Origin: JADCRZ01 sp037718865
GTDB lineage: Bacteria > Bacteroidota > Bacteroidia > Chitinophagales > Chitinophagaceae
Direction of reading: 5' to 3'
NCBI GenBank assembly: GCA_037718865.1
Contig: JBBJMP010000012.1
Coordinates: 1-64,000 of the forward strand
DNA length: 64,000 nt
Shown here: one piece after another, positions 8,090 to 18,796 of the stretch
Layout of the letters: each line of letters starts with the position of its first letter
Numbering within the stretch: position 1 is the stretch's first letter
Program-made: the position numbers and the translations under genes
Notes under the pieces: generated by a model
What the model was told of the DNA's origin: nothing
What the model saw: the letters and a program-made list of their open reading frames with translations, nothing else
Database searches by the model: none

Positions 8090-10873
8090 ATGAAATTATT
8101 TTTTCTGCCCTTTATGTTTATCTGGTTGGGATTTGCTGCTCAATCACAATGGAAAGCCACCACAGCCCAGGAAAGGGAAGCCGGTGAGCTACGCCGTAAG
8201 CTCCTGGAAAACCGCTCCTATATAAATAAGATCAGCTTCCGCAATGTGGGTCCTGCCATAACGAGTGGAAGAGTGGTAGACCTTGAGGCCAATCCAGCAA
8301 ACCCTTCAGAGTTTTATGTGGCCTATGCCAGCGGGGGTTTATGGCATACCAAAAACAACGGGCAGTCATTTGTGTGTATTTCCGATAACCTGCCAAATAC
8401 TTTTATGGGAGATGTAGCAGTAAACTGGAAAGAAAATATCATTTGGCTCGGAACAGGCGAGCCCAATGCATTGCGTTCGGCCTATGCTGGCAACGGGGTA
8501 TATAAAACCCGGAACAACGGACTGACATGGGACTACCTTGGCTTACCTGAGTCGCATCATATCGGTAAGATCGAGTTACATCCCGCTAATCCGCAAAAAG
8601 CCTGGGTTGCGGCGGATGGGCACCTGTACTCTCCTAACAAGGAGAGGGGAATCTATCTAACCATTGACGGAGGCAGGTCGTGGAAGCATACCTTATATAT
8701 TGACGATACTACTGGCGCAATTGATGTGGTTGTTAACCCGGCGAATCCGGACATCCTGTATGCCGCCATGTGGCATAAAACCCGTTCGGCATGGAACCTG
8801 GTGGAATCAGGCAAAACTTCCGGAATTTACAAAAGCATTAATGGGGGAGAAACCTGGCAGCTCATAAGTGCGCCTGGCAGTGGTTTTCCCGTCGGCAATA
8901 GTGTTGGCCGTATAGGATTGTCTGTCTATCCGAAAGATCCGAACATAATTTATGCGGTCCTGGATCATTTTTCCAGCCGGCCCGATACCAGCCGGGCCGA
9001 CACAAGCGCGAGGAAAAATCTGAAGAAAGCCTATACGCTCAGCGATCTCCAACACCTTACCAAAGAGCAGTTTGCCCGGTTGGATGAGAGCAAACTAGAT
9101 AGCTTCCTACGTGAAAAACGTCTGAACAAATATAAAGCGTCGGAAGTTAAGGCCAGGGTAGCCAGCGGTGAGTTTAAGGCAACGATCATTGCTGACTATT
9201 TTGGTGAGGCCGAACCAGCTCCAAATGTTATCGGTGCTGAATTATATCGCTCAAACGATGGAGGTGTCTCCTGGAAACGAACCCATACCCATTATCTGGA
9301 TAACACCTATTCTTACTATGGTTATTTTTTTGGAAAGGTTTGGGTGTCACCTCGAAATCCCGATAAAGTCATCATTGCGGGTGTTCCGTTGCTGCTCTCC
9401 GAAAACGGCGGAAAAACATTTACAGATATAGGCAAAGCAAATGTCCATGGCGATCATCATGCATTGTGGTTCAATCCTTCTGACGATAATCACTTTATTA
9501 ACGGCAATGATGGCGGGGTAAACATCAGTCTGGATAACGGAGCCCATTGGTTTAAAGCCAACACTCCTCCGGTTTCACAGTTTTATTCTGTTGAAGTGGA
9601 CAATGCGGATCCTTACAATGTATACGGCGGCATGCAGGACAACGGTGTTTGGTATGGCCCTTCCAACTATAAAGCCGACATGGCCTGGCACGGCAATGGC
9701 CAATACCCTTATAAAAATATGATAGGAGGTGACGGGATGCAGGTTCAGATGGATTGGAGGGATAACAAAACCTATTACGCCGGCTCGCAATACGGGGCTT
9801 ACTTCAGGGCCGGGTTCAATGAAAGCATTAAGCGAATAAGTATCCGCCCGACCATAGAACTTGGTGAAAAGCCCCTTCGTTATAACTGGCTTACTCCCAT
9901 TCTTCTTTCCAGGCACAACCAGGATATTATTTATTTGGGTTCTAACAGGTTTCACCGCTCTATGAATAAAGGTGAAAGAATGGAGAATTTATCTGACGAT
10001 CTTACCAACGGCGGAAAAAAGGGCGATGTGCCCTACGGAACAATAACTGCGTTAAGCGAATCGCCCCAGCGTTTCGGACTTCTGTATGCAGGCACCGATG
10101 ACGGCAACATTCATGTTTCTAAAGATGGAGGTTATAGCTGGAAAAAAATTTCAGACGGATTGCCCAAAGGATTATGGGTAAGCAGTATCTCCGCTTCAGC
10201 CCACAAAGCAGGCAGGGTATATGCCTCCCTGACCGGTTATCGCTTGGATCATTTTCAGCCTTATCTTTTCGTAAGCGAAGATTATGGCCAAAAATGGAAG
10301 CGCATAGGTATGGAACTGCCTGCAGAACCGGTTAATGTGGTAAAAGAAGACCTGAAAAAAGAAGATATATTCTATGTAGGTACAGACAATGGCCTTTATG
10401 TAACCATAGATCGCGGTTCTACATATATGGCCTGGACGGGAGGTTTACCCAGGGTGCCGGTGTATGATATTGCCATCCAGCCAAGAGCTAATGAAATTGT
10501 ATTGGGCACACATGGGCGCTCCGTTTACATTGCCGGATTGTTCCTGATTCAGCAATTGACACCATCATTACAACAAAAAGAACTGGTCATTGCCGACCTG
10601 GTAGTGCAAAAGAAGGCTGGAACCAACCGGGTGACGGCCGCAACCATACCCGTTACTGTGCGGATCGCCTATTTTGTACAGGCCCCGGTTATAACGGACA
10701 TCAGCATAAAATATGAAAATCAAACAGTGGTTTTATCGGTCAGGGACACAGCCAATACGGGTTTTAATATGGTCAATGTCGACCGGGAACTTGATCCGGG
10801 CAACTATTCATTGGAAATTGGGTTGCCGGGTGGCAGTAAACAGACCAGGTCGTTTGCAGTTAAAGCAGATTGA
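8090..10873 (+). CDS. Secreted BNR/Asp-box beta-propeller protein (sortilin/VPS10-like, often named glycosyl hydrolase)
   Basis: A 927-residue protein with a signal peptide (MKLFFLPFMFIWLGFAAQS). At least seven Asp-box motifs of the S/N-x-D/N-x-G-x-T/S-W type are visible, for example RNNGLTWDYL, DGGRSWKHT, NGGETWQL, DGGVSWKRT, ENGGKTF, DGGYSWKKI and DYGQKWKRI. They predict one or two large beta-propellers across about residues 40-800. The C-terminal 120 residues look like a beta-sandwich. A charged insert at about 300-360 separates two propeller regions. Such proteins are abundant in Bacteroidota and are commonly labelled glycosyl hydrolase, but no catalytic residues can be assigned here. It is monocistronic, with a likely -7 element at 8053. 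Confidence 0.8.
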   Translation: MKLFFLPFMFIWLGFAAQSQWKATTAQEREAGELRRKLLENRSYINKISFRNVGPAITSGRVVDLEANPANPSEFYVAYASGGLWHTKNNGQSFVCISDNLPNTFMGDVAVNWKENIIWLGTGEPNALRSAYAGNGVYKTRNNGLTWDYLGLPESHHIGKIELHPANPQKAWVAADGHLYSPNKERGIYLTIDGGRSWKHTLYIDDTTGAIDVVVNPANPDILYAAMWHKTRSAWNLVESGKTSGIYKSINGGETWQLISAPGSGFPVGNSVGRIGLSVYPKDPNIIYAVLDHFSSRPDTSRADTSARKNLKKAYTLSDLQHLTKEQFARLDESKLDSFLREKRLNKYKASEVKARVASGEFKATIIADYFGEAEPAPNVIGAELYRSNDGGVSWKRTHTHYLDNTYSYYGYFFGKVWVSPRNPDKVIIAGVPLLLSENGGKTFTDIGKANVHGDHHALWFNPSDDNHFINGNDGGVNISLDNGAHWFKANTPPVSQFYSVEVDNADPYNVYGGMQDNGVWYGPSNYKADMAWHGNGQYPYKNMIGGDGMQVQMDWRDNKTYYAGSQYGAYFRAGFNESIKRISIRPTIELGEKPLRYNWLTPILLSRHNQDIIYLGSNRFHRSMNKGERMENLSDDLTNGGKKGDVPYGTITALSESPQRFGLLYAGTDDGNIHVSKDGGYSWKKISDGLPKGLWVSSISASAHKAGRVYASLTGYRLDHFQPYLFVSEDYGQKWKRIGMELPAEPVNVVKEDLKKEDIFYVGTDNGLYVTIDRGSTYMAWTGGLPRVPVYDIAIQPRANEIVLGTHGRSVYIAGLFLIQQLTPSLQQKELVIADLVVQKKAGTNRVTAATIPVTVRIAYFVQAPVITDISIKYENQTVVLSVRDTANTGFNMVNVDRELDPGNYSLEIGLPGGSKQTRSFAVKAD

Positions 10874-11149
10874 TTTTACCATGCACGTGCTATAAGCTTT
10901 CAAAGATCAGCCATACCTGCTAGTTAAATGGTTCTCAGGTACAGGAAGTAGGTTTAAAGCAAATGAAGAGCACAAGCATATGGGTTTGTTAAAAGCATTA
11001 GCCTCACTGTTATTTTAGCTCTTGGTATATAAATTGTAGAAAAACAGCAGCTTAAAGTCTTATTTTTGACTGGTCATTTGAGTAAGTATAACTACTATAT
11101 CGTTTTACATTTTAGTCACTTGATTATGCGCCTGAACATGATCTAATAT

Positions 11150-14100
11150 ATGATATCAGAAAATAAACCTCACAAATCAAAGAATATATTAAAGCGGGTT
11201 GGAAGTATTCTGTTAAAAACAATACTCATTATTGTTTTGCTGATCGTAACCATATTGATCCTCATACAAACCCCACCAGTTCAAAATTTTCTTGTTAAGA
11301 AGGCTACTGCTTTCCTGGAGAAGAAGTTGAAGACCCGCGTAGAGATCGGCAAAATATATATTGGTTTTCCTAAAGACATTGTGTTAGAGAACATCTACGT
11401 AGAAGACAGAAAAAAGGACACTTTATTGTCTGGCGGACGTTTGAAAATAGACATCGCCATGATGAAGCTTCTTGATAGTGAGATTGAAGTCAATGAAATA
11501 AAATTGGATGAGATCACTGCTAAGGTCAGCCGGTTATTGCCGGATACCACTTACAATTTTCAATTTATCGTTGATGCATTTGCTTCAGGTGAGAAAAAAC
11601 CGGAAAAAAAATCCGATACGGCCGCTTTGAAAATTAATGTTAAGCATGTTCAGCTAAACAAGATCCGCCTGGTATACAAGGATGTTATTACCGGGAATGA
11701 TATGGACGTCTGGCTTGGTTACTTTGATACCCGGATTGACAAGTTCGACCTCAATAACCAACATTTTGATATACCGGTAACAACGATCAGCGGAATAAAG
11801 GGCAGGATTTATCAAAGCAAACCTTTAATGAAATCCGAACCAGCTGCAAAGGATGCTGCGGATGCTCAAAAACCCTCCACCATGCAGTTGAATTTCCGCA
11901 AACTGCAGTTAAAGCAAATAGAGCTGGATTACCGAAATGATGTTTCCGCTTTTTATACCTCTCTTAACCTTGGTGAGCTGGTTCTGAATGTAAATAAGCT
12001 TGATCTCCCCAATAGGGTCATAGCCCTTCAGGACCTGCAACTCAACAATACGTTTGCAGCCATCCGCCTGGGAAAAAAAGAAGCAGCCAAAATAGTAGAG
12101 AAAGAAGTAGAACAGGAAATAGAAAGCCAGGCAGATGCTAATTGGAGGTTCACCGCTGAAAGCATCCGGTTTAATAACAACAATTTGGAGTTTGACAATG
12201 ATAATAAACCCCGCGAAAAATACGGGATGGATTACGCTCATCTGAAGGCCCGGGATCTGACCCTTCACCTGGACAACCTTTTATACAGCAAGGACTCTAT
12301 TTCCGGAATAATTAAAAAGGCTTCATTAAAAGAGCAAAGCGGCTTCCAGTTAAATAAATGGGAAACAGATTTTTTATATGCAAATAACGAAGCCTATCTC
12401 AAAGACCTGATCCTGCAGACTCCGGGCACAGAACTGAAAAAATCAATCGTCTTGCGTTATCCATCACTGGAAGCACTTAAAAAAAATATTGGCGCTTTGC
12501 AAATGGACGTTGACCTGCAAAACAGTAAAATCCAGATAAAGGATATTCTAACTTTTGTCCCAACCTTAAAGTCACAACCGGCATTTGCCAAATCTTCAAA
12601 CACCCTGCGGATAAACGGGCGCATAAGGGGAAGTGTTTCCCGTTTACAAATAGAGACCTTACAAATTCACGGATTGCAGGATACAAGAGTAAATGTAAGA
12701 GGTACTATCGGAGGATTGCCAGACATAAAAAAAACCGGCGCCAATCTTACCATCTCGGAGTTCAGTACTTCCAGGCGTGATATCATGGCACTTGCACCAA
12801 AAGGTTCATTACCTGCCGGAGTCACCCTTCCGGAAAGAGTTAAGCTGACCGGCCGGGTGACAGGCGGAATGAATAATATAAACCCCGACTTGCTGTTGAG
12901 CACCTCTTTGGGCAATGTAAGTATCAAAGGAAATATCAGGCAAGCTTCTGATAAAATAAGGGCACAATATGATGCGGTTGTCGAAACAAGAAATTTAAAC
13001 CTGGGTATCATCCTGCAAAATCAGCAGAACCTGGGTACCTTAAGTGCAAAATTTACTGCAAAGGGCAAGGGGTATGATCCCAAAACAGCCAATGGCAGTA
13101 TCAGCGGCATTATACACTCTGCTATAATAAAAAAGTACAATTATCGTAATCTGCAATTAAATGCCAGTATTGCTAACCAGCAGGTGCAGGCTAAGATGAA
13201 TATAGATGATCCGAATATTGATTTTTCCCTGGATGCCAGTGGAAACCTGGGCGGAAAATTTCCTGCTGTCCGGATTGTTGCCAACATAGACAGTATAAAA
13301 ACATTTCCCCTCAACCTCACCACCGATTCTATCCTTTACAGGGGCGTTATCACCGGGGATTTTCCGGTTACCGACCCCGATCACCTTCAGGGAAATCTGC
13401 TCATCACCAAATCCCTGTTGGTGAAGGGCGACCAGCGGTTGGAACTGGACACCCTGCAGGTGGCAGCGGGTAATAACGACAGCGGGCAGTATATCCATGT
13501 TACGGCAGACGCTGTGAACATGCAATTGCAGGGAAAGTACAAGCTTACCCAGCTTGGCACTGTTTTTCAACAAGCCATTCAGCCCTATTTTGCCATTATG
13601 CCGCCGGGCAAACCGGTCACCGTTGAACCTTACGATTTTACCTTCAGCGGTGGAGTTATTAACAAGCCCATCTTAAAAACATTTTTGCCTGCAATGGAAA
13701 GATTGGAACCGGTTAGCTTAAACGGTCGTTTTTCTAGCACCGGCGGCTGGCAGATGAGCATGAATGCGCCCTTAGTTATCTATGGCACCAATAGGGTTGA
13801 GAACCTGCGGCTAGTGGCCGGAACAAAGGAAAACGCTATCGGTATCACCACAACTATCGAACGGTTAACTAGCGGGAAAAGCATTGCATTATACAGTACA
13901 TCACTGGACGCATCAATCGCCAATAACCAGGTTGACTTCACCTTGAATATAAAGGATAAAGAAGCAAAGGACAAATACACATTCAGTGCGCTTTTTCGTC
14001 AACCCCAGCAGGGCGATTACCTGTTCTCTATCAAGCCACAGCAATTATTGCTCAACTATGATGCATGGGTTGTACCAGGTGACAACCAGATTGCCATCCT

Positions 14101-16357
14101 CAAGACCGATATTAATGCGCGCAATTTTGTTCTCACCCGTAATAATCAGCAGCTAAGCATAAACAGTTTGTCGCAGGAATCCAATTCACCTATGGAAGTG
14201 AAATTTGCCAATTTTAAAATTGCAACGCTGGCAAATTTCGTGGTATCAGACTCCCTTCCTGTTGATGGCACAATCAACGGGCAGGTCATACTAAATGATC
14301 TTACCAAGCAACCGACCTTTACCAGTAACCTTACTATTTCAGATGTGAAGGTTAAAAATGACACCATCGGTAGTGTCAATATCCAGGTGAATAATACGGT
14401 GCAAAACACTTTTGCTGCCGACGTAAAAATTACCGGTCACGGCAACGACGTGCAGCTGACCGGGAATTATTATGTAAAGCCTGACAATAACAGCAGCTTC
14501 GACATGAATCTTGACATCAGACAAATATTGTTGAATTCAGTTCAGGGTGCTACCATGGGAGCCATTACTAATGCCTCCGGCTCGCTGACAGGTAAATTTG
14601 CAATCAATGGAACGGTTAAGGCTCCCAATGTAAATGGTAACCTTGATTTCAACAAGGTGGCATTCAACCTGACTATGCTGAACAGTTATTTCCGTATAGA
14701 TGAGGAAAGTATAAAAATTGATAACGAAGGATTGCGGTTAAACACATTTACCATCAGGGATTCATCTAATAACGCGGCGATACTGGATGGTGTGGTCTAT
14801 TATAACCCCGGCTATACCGATTACCGGTTCGACCTGACCCTGAAGGCTGAAAACTTCCAGGCATTGAACACCGTAAAAAAAGTTAACCAGGTATATTATG
14901 GCAAGCTTTTCTTTGATAGTAACCTTCGCATCCTGGGCACCCAGCTTAAACCAGTGGTTGACGGATCGATAACTATAAACGAGCAAACCAGCCTGACGGT
15001 AGTACTGCCGCAAAAAGAGCCGGGATTACAGGAGAGAGAAGGTATCGTTGTATTCGTTGATATGGATGCTGTTCCTAATGATTCGCTGTTCATGGCAAGA
15101 TATGATTCCGTTAATAGATCGGAAGTGCTCGGCCTGGATATCGCTGTAAACATCAATATTGATAAGAAGGCCGAATTTAACCTTATTGTTGATGAAGGAA
15201 ACGGTGACTTTTTAAAGGTTAGGGGTGCAGCCACCCTCAGCGGCGGCATTGATCCCAGCGGAAAAATTACCCTGACCGGTTCTTATGAACTTGAGGAGGG
15301 AGCCTATGAACTTTCATTTAATTTCCTCAGGCGCAGGTTCGATATTCAGAAAGGAAGTACGATCGTTTGGACAGGTGAGCCTACAAAAGCCAACGTGGAT
15401 ATAACCGCAGGATATGTTGCCAAAACAGCACCTTATGACCTGGTGGCCAGCCAGTTGGAAGGTGCCGAAGCAAGCGCCAGCCAGAAAAACTATTACCGGC
15501 AAAAATTGCCGTTCCAGGTCGATCTTAAAATGAAGGGTGAATTACTAAAACCCCAAATATCCTTTGACATCAGATTGCCTTCCAACGTAAACTATAACCT
15601 GGACAAAACTAAAATAACCAATATCGAGACCAAGCTTGATCAAATCAGGCTCGATCCATCCGAACTGAATAAACAGGTGTTTGCTTTGCTCTTACTTGGC
15701 CGGTTTGTTACGGAAAACCCGTTTGCAAGCAGTAGCGGCGGTTTTAGTGCAGAGGGTTTTGCCAGGAATAGCGTTAGTGCGCTTCTTACTGAACAGCTTA
15801 ATAACCTGGCCTCAGATCTCATTAAAGGAGTAGACCTGAACTTTAACCTGGCCTCTACCAGTGAGGATTACACGACAGGCAACGAACAGGCACAAAACAG
15901 GACGGACCTGAACGTGGCATTATCCAAACGTTTACTAAATGATCGTCTTATCGTAACCGTTGGCAGTAATTTCGAACTGGAAGGTTCCCAGGCTGCCCAG
16001 CCCGGCGGAAAGTCACAACGGTCAAACAACCTTGCTGGCAACGTTTCTGTCGAATACAAGCTCAGCAAAGATGGCCGTTACGCGCTACGGGCTTACCGGA
16101 AAAACGAATATGAAGGTGTGCTGCAGGGCTACATTATTGAAACGGGCGTGGGCTTTGTTATGACCCTCGACTACAATAAATTCAGGCAGATATTCCTGAC
16201 GCAAAAACAGCGGGAAGAAAAAAGAACCATAAAAAGACAGGAAAGGGAACTTGAGGAAGCTGAAAGGAAAAAAGCAGATGCAGAGCAGAAACAAAAATCA
16301 GAAGCTGACGACAGGAAAAAAGACATTAAAACGACGAATGAAAATAGCAATGAATAA
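11150..16357 (+). CDS. tamB: Translocation and assembly module protein TamB
   Basis: A 1735-residue envelope-spanning protein. The N-terminus has one hydrophobic helix (residues about 17-43, ILLKTILIIVLLIVTILILI) that anchors it in the inner membrane. A long AsmA/TamB-like run of beta-rich repeats follows. The last 400 residues carry the DUF490/TamB signature, including LSFNFLRRRFDIQKG, VDLKMKGELLKPQISF and FALLLLGRF. The tail after about residue 1680 is highly charged and probably coiled coil, with many K, E and R. TamB forms a periplasmic bridge that helps insert outer-membrane proteins or move lipids. Its stop overlaps the start of the next gene (tamL) by 8 bp, so the two are translationally coupled. 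Confidence 0.93.
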   Translation: MISENKPHKSKNILKRVGSILLKTILIIVLLIVTILILIQTPPVQNFLVKKATAFLEKKLKTRVEIGKIYIGFPKDIVLENIYVEDRKKDTLLSGGRLKIDIAMMKLLDSEIEVNEIKLDEITAKVSRLLPDTTYNFQFIVDAFASGEKKPEKKSDTAALKINVKHVQLNKIRLVYKDVITGNDMDVWLGYFDTRIDKFDLNNQHFDIPVTTISGIKGRIYQSKPLMKSEPAAKDAADAQKPSTMQLNFRKLQLKQIELDYRNDVSAFYTSLNLGELVLNVNKLDLPNRVIALQDLQLNNTFAAIRLGKKEAAKIVEKEVEQEIESQADANWRFTAESIRFNNNNLEFDNDNKPREKYGMDYAHLKARDLTLHLDNLLYSKDSISGIIKKASLKEQSGFQLNKWETDFLYANNEAYLKDLILQTPGTELKKSIVLRYPSLEALKKNIGALQMDVDLQNSKIQIKDILTFVPTLKSQPAFAKSSNTLRINGRIRGSVSRLQIETLQIHGLQDTRVNVRGTIGGLPDIKKTGANLTISEFSTSRRDIMALAPKGSLPAGVTLPERVKLTGRVTGGMNNINPDLLLSTSLGNVSIKGNIRQASDKIRAQYDAVVETRNLNLGIILQNQQNLGTLSAKFTAKGKGYDPKTANGSISGIIHSAIIKKYNYRNLQLNASIANQQVQAKMNIDDPNIDFSLDASGNLGGKFPAVRIVANIDSIKTFPLNLTTDSILYRGVITGDFPVTDPDHLQGNLLITKSLLVKGDQRLELDTLQVAAGNNDSGQYIHVTADAVNMQLQGKYKLTQLGTVFQQAIQPYFAIMPPGKPVTVEPYDFTFSGGVINKPILKTFLPAMERLEPVSLNGRFSSTGGWQMSMNAPLVIYGTNRVENLRLVAGTKENAIGITTTIERLTSGKSIALYSTSLDASIANNQVDFTLNIKDKEAKDKYTFSALFRQPQQGDYLFSIKPQQLLLNYDAWVVPGDNQIAILKTDINARNFVLTRNNQQLSINSLSQESNSPMEVKFANFKIATLANFVVSDSLPVDGTINGQVILNDLTKQPTFTSNLTISDVKVKNDTIGSVNIQVNNTVQNTFAADVKITGHGNDVQLTGNYYVKPDNNSSFDMNLDIRQILLNSVQGATMGAITNASGSLTGKFAINGTVKAPNVNGNLDFNKVAFNLTMLNSYFRIDEESIKIDNEGLRLNTFTIRDSSNNAAILDGVVYYNPGYTDYRFDLTLKAENFQALNTVKKVNQVYYGKLFFDSNLRILGTQLKPVVDGSITINEQTSLTVVLPQKEPGLQEREGIVVFVDMDAVPNDSLFMARYDSVNRSEVLGLDIAVNINIDKKAEFNLIVDEGNGDFLKVRGAATLSGGIDPSGKITLTGSYELEEGAYELSFNFLRRRFDIQKGSTIVWTGEPTKANVDITAGYVAKTAPYDLVASQLEGAEASASQKNYYRQKLPFQVDLKMKGELLKPQISFDIRLPSNVNYNLDKTKITNIETKLDQIRLDPSELNKQVFALLLLGRFVTENPFASSSGGFSAEGFARNSVSALLTEQLNNLASDLIKGVDLNFNLASTSEDYTTGNEQAQNRTDLNVALSKRLLNDRLIVTVGSNFELEGSQAAQPGGKSQRSNNLAGNVSVEYKLSKDGRYALRAYRKNEYEGVLQGYIIETGVGFVMTLDYNKFRQIFLTQKQREEKRTIKRQERELEEAERKKADAEQKQKSEADDRKKDIKTTNENSNE

Positions 16358-18674
16358 AGGAGGGTGGTATAATAGGGTGTCTTATTGTATTATTGCCGGG
16401 TCATTATACCTTATGATGGGAGCATGCAGTAATACCAAGTATTTACCTGCAGGTCAATCGTTGTATATAGGCTCTAAAATAAAGATGGATAGCTCGAGCT
16501 TGAGGAAAAAAGCAAAAAAAAACCTGACAAGTGAACTTCAGACACTTACCCGTCCCAAGCCAAACAGTTCGATATTAGGATTGCGCATAAAGTTGTTTGT
16601 TTATAATATTGCTGGTAACCCAAAAAAGAAGCGTTCGCCCAGAGCGTGGTTAAAAAATAAGTTTGGAGAACCGCCTGTTTTGTTAAGCAGCCTTAACCTG
16701 GATAAAAATGTGCAGATCCTGGATAATCACATGGAGAACAAAGGTTTTTTCCATGTAGACGTCACCGGTGATACAGTGGTAAAAAACAGGCGGGCCACCG
16801 CAGTTTACACCGTAAGGCCACATGCACAATATAGTATAGCGGAAGTTATTTTTGAGAATGACAGCAGTGAAGTAGCCGGGGCGATCTTGAAAATGGCGGC
16901 TCAGTCGTTTTTAAAGCCCGGTGATCCTTTCAATCTGGACATCATCAAAGCGGAGCACAACCGTATAGATGCAACGCTGAAAGAAAAGGGATATTATTAT
17001 TTCAATCCCGATTTCCTGATCACCAAAGCGGATAGTACCATTGGCAACAATAAGGTGAACATGTATACTACCCTGGAACCAGGTACTCCGCGGGATGCGA
17101 AAAAACCGTTCACCATAAAGGATGTTTTTGTTTTTTCCCAGTACAGTTTGAATGCCCCCGGGTCTGACACAAGTAAGCGTAATGCAAAGTTATATAAAGG
17201 ATATTACGTCATTGACCGCAGAAACCTGTATAAGCCAAGGCTGTTTGAACAGGCCATGCAATTTGAACCCGGAGATTTGTACAGCAGAACCGATCACAAC
17301 CTGTCTTTAAACCGTCTCATTAATCTCAATGTATTTAAATTCGTAAAAAACCGTTTTGAGAAAGTCTCAGCCGACTCTTCATGGCTCAACACGTACTATT
17401 ATCTTACTCCTTTGCCGAGACAATCCCTGCAATTTGAAGTAAACGGCACCAGGTCCAGTAATTCGAGTGGTTCACAATTGTCATTAGCCTGGCGAAACCG
17501 GAACTTCTTTAAAGGCGGTGAACTTTTCACAGTAAGGGCCATCGGCGAGTTCGAGGTTCAATACCAGTATAAAGGGTATAATTCATACAAGGCAGGCCTG
17601 GAAGCCACTATGTCTTATCCCAGGTACCTGATTCCGTTTTTTTCAATAAACACGAGGAGCGGTTTTGTGCCCAAGACAAATATTATGGTTACCTACGAAG
17701 CCCTAACCAGAAATAAGCTCTATACATTAAGCTCATTCCGGGGATCTTTTGGCTATACCTGGAAAGAAAGCCCTATAAAAGAACACCAATTCAATCCAAT
17801 AAGCATAAGTTACGTACAACCCGCAAACGTCACACAGGAATACCTGGATAGCATTCGAAATAATGTTACTCTTCAGCGTGCCATCGAGAAACAATTCATT
17901 ATAGGGTCTACTTATAACTACAATTTTAACCAGCTGGTGGGTAACTTACCCGCCAATGGGTTTTATTTCAACGGTAACCTGGATTTATCCGGAAACATAG
18001 CGGGCCTCATTACCGGCGCCAATCATAAAACGGGAGATGCAGTAAAACTTTTCGGTAGCCAGTTCTCTCAATATGTAAGGGTTGAAACCGATCTCCGTTA
18101 TTACCGTAAACTGGGAGACAACACTGTATTGGCCAATCGTATTATTGCCGGTGTCGGTTATCCATATGGCAATTCAAATACACTGCAGTTGCCTTTTGTC
18201 AAGCAATTTTTTATCGGCGGCAATAATAGCATCAGGGCTTTCAGAAGCCGTGCGGTGGGCCCGGGAACCTATCAGACACCTGAACGTGATAAAGATGATA
18301 AACGAACTTTTGTGCCTGAGCAAACAGGGGATGTAAAACTTGAATTAAACACCGAATTAAGGCGAAAATTATTCAGCATTGTACATGGGGCTCTGTTTGT
18401 TGATGCCGGAAACATTTGGTTATACTATGAGAACAAGGATAAACCAGGTGCAAAATTCTCAAAAAATTTCATGAAAGAGCTGGCTGTTGGCGCTGGTTTT
18501 GGTTTGCGCTTCGACGTTACCATCCTGGTATTGCGGTTAGACCTGGCCATTCCGCTGCGAAAGCCTTTCCTTCCTGACGGGCAACGCTGGGTTATAGACC
18601 AAATCAAATTCAATGATAAAACATGGCGCAGGGATAATCTGGTTTTAAATCTGGGGATTGGTTACCCTTTCTAA
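16350..18674 (+). CDS. tamL: TamA-like BamA-family outer-membrane lipoprotein (TamL)
   Basis: A 774-residue Omp85 protein. The frame is open from an ATG at 16251, but the ATG at 16350 gives a lipoprotein signal peptide with lipobox MGAC (LYLMMGACSNTKYLPAGQ), so I prefer it. POTRA-like segments lie at about residues 100-330, and a C-terminal 16-strand barrel at about 380-774 includes GGNNSIRAFRSRAVGPG, the conserved surface-antigen loop (R-x-F-R pattern). The protein ends in an aromatic residue, as outer-membrane barrels do. In Bacteroidota the TamA partner of TamB is replaced by this lipidated form, TamL (established family knowledge). The tamB-tamL order and 8-bp overlap support that partnership. 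Confidence 0.9.
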   Translation: MNKGGWYNRVSYCIIAGSLYLMMGACSNTKYLPAGQSLYIGSKIKMDSSSLRKKAKKNLTSELQTLTRPKPNSSILGLRIKLFVYNIAGNPKKKRSPRAWLKNKFGEPPVLLSSLNLDKNVQILDNHMENKGFFHVDVTGDTVVKNRRATAVYTVRPHAQYSIAEVIFENDSSEVAGAILKMAAQSFLKPGDPFNLDIIKAEHNRIDATLKEKGYYYFNPDFLITKADSTIGNNKVNMYTTLEPGTPRDAKKPFTIKDVFVFSQYSLNAPGSDTSKRNAKLYKGYYVIDRRNLYKPRLFEQAMQFEPGDLYSRTDHNLSLNRLINLNVFKFVKNRFEKVSADSSWLNTYYYLTPLPRQSLQFEVNGTRSSNSSGSQLSLAWRNRNFFKGGELFTVRAIGEFEVQYQYKGYNSYKAGLEATMSYPRYLIPFFSINTRSGFVPKTNIMVTYEALTRNKLYTLSSFRGSFGYTWKESPIKEHQFNPISISYVQPANVTQEYLDSIRNNVTLQRAIEKQFIIGSTYNYNFNQLVGNLPANGFYFNGNLDLSGNIAGLITGANHKTGDAVKLFGSQFSQYVRVETDLRYYRKLGDNTVLANRIIAGVGYPYGNSNTLQLPFVKQFFIGGNNSIRAFRSRAVGPGTYQTPERDKDDKRTFVPEQTGDVKLELNTELRRKLFSIVHGALFVDAGNIWLYYENKDKPGAKFSKNFMKELAVGAGFGLRFDVTILVLRLDLAIPLRKPFLPDGQRWVIDQIKFNDKTWRRDNLVLNLGIGYPF

Positions 18675-18796
18675 CATCAGTTATTGTTTTCAAAAATTTC
18701 CAAAAAATATGTTTTGCGTTTAATCAAAATTATTATAGAGGTGGCATGTTTTTTTATACTTTATAATCAATTATATTAACTATTAAAACATTCATT

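Noticed and set aside
18741..18756. Sigma-54 site TGGCATG before the DUF892 gene
   Set aside because: The -24 half fits but there is no GC at the required 10-base spacing, and the -12 half is a T-run.
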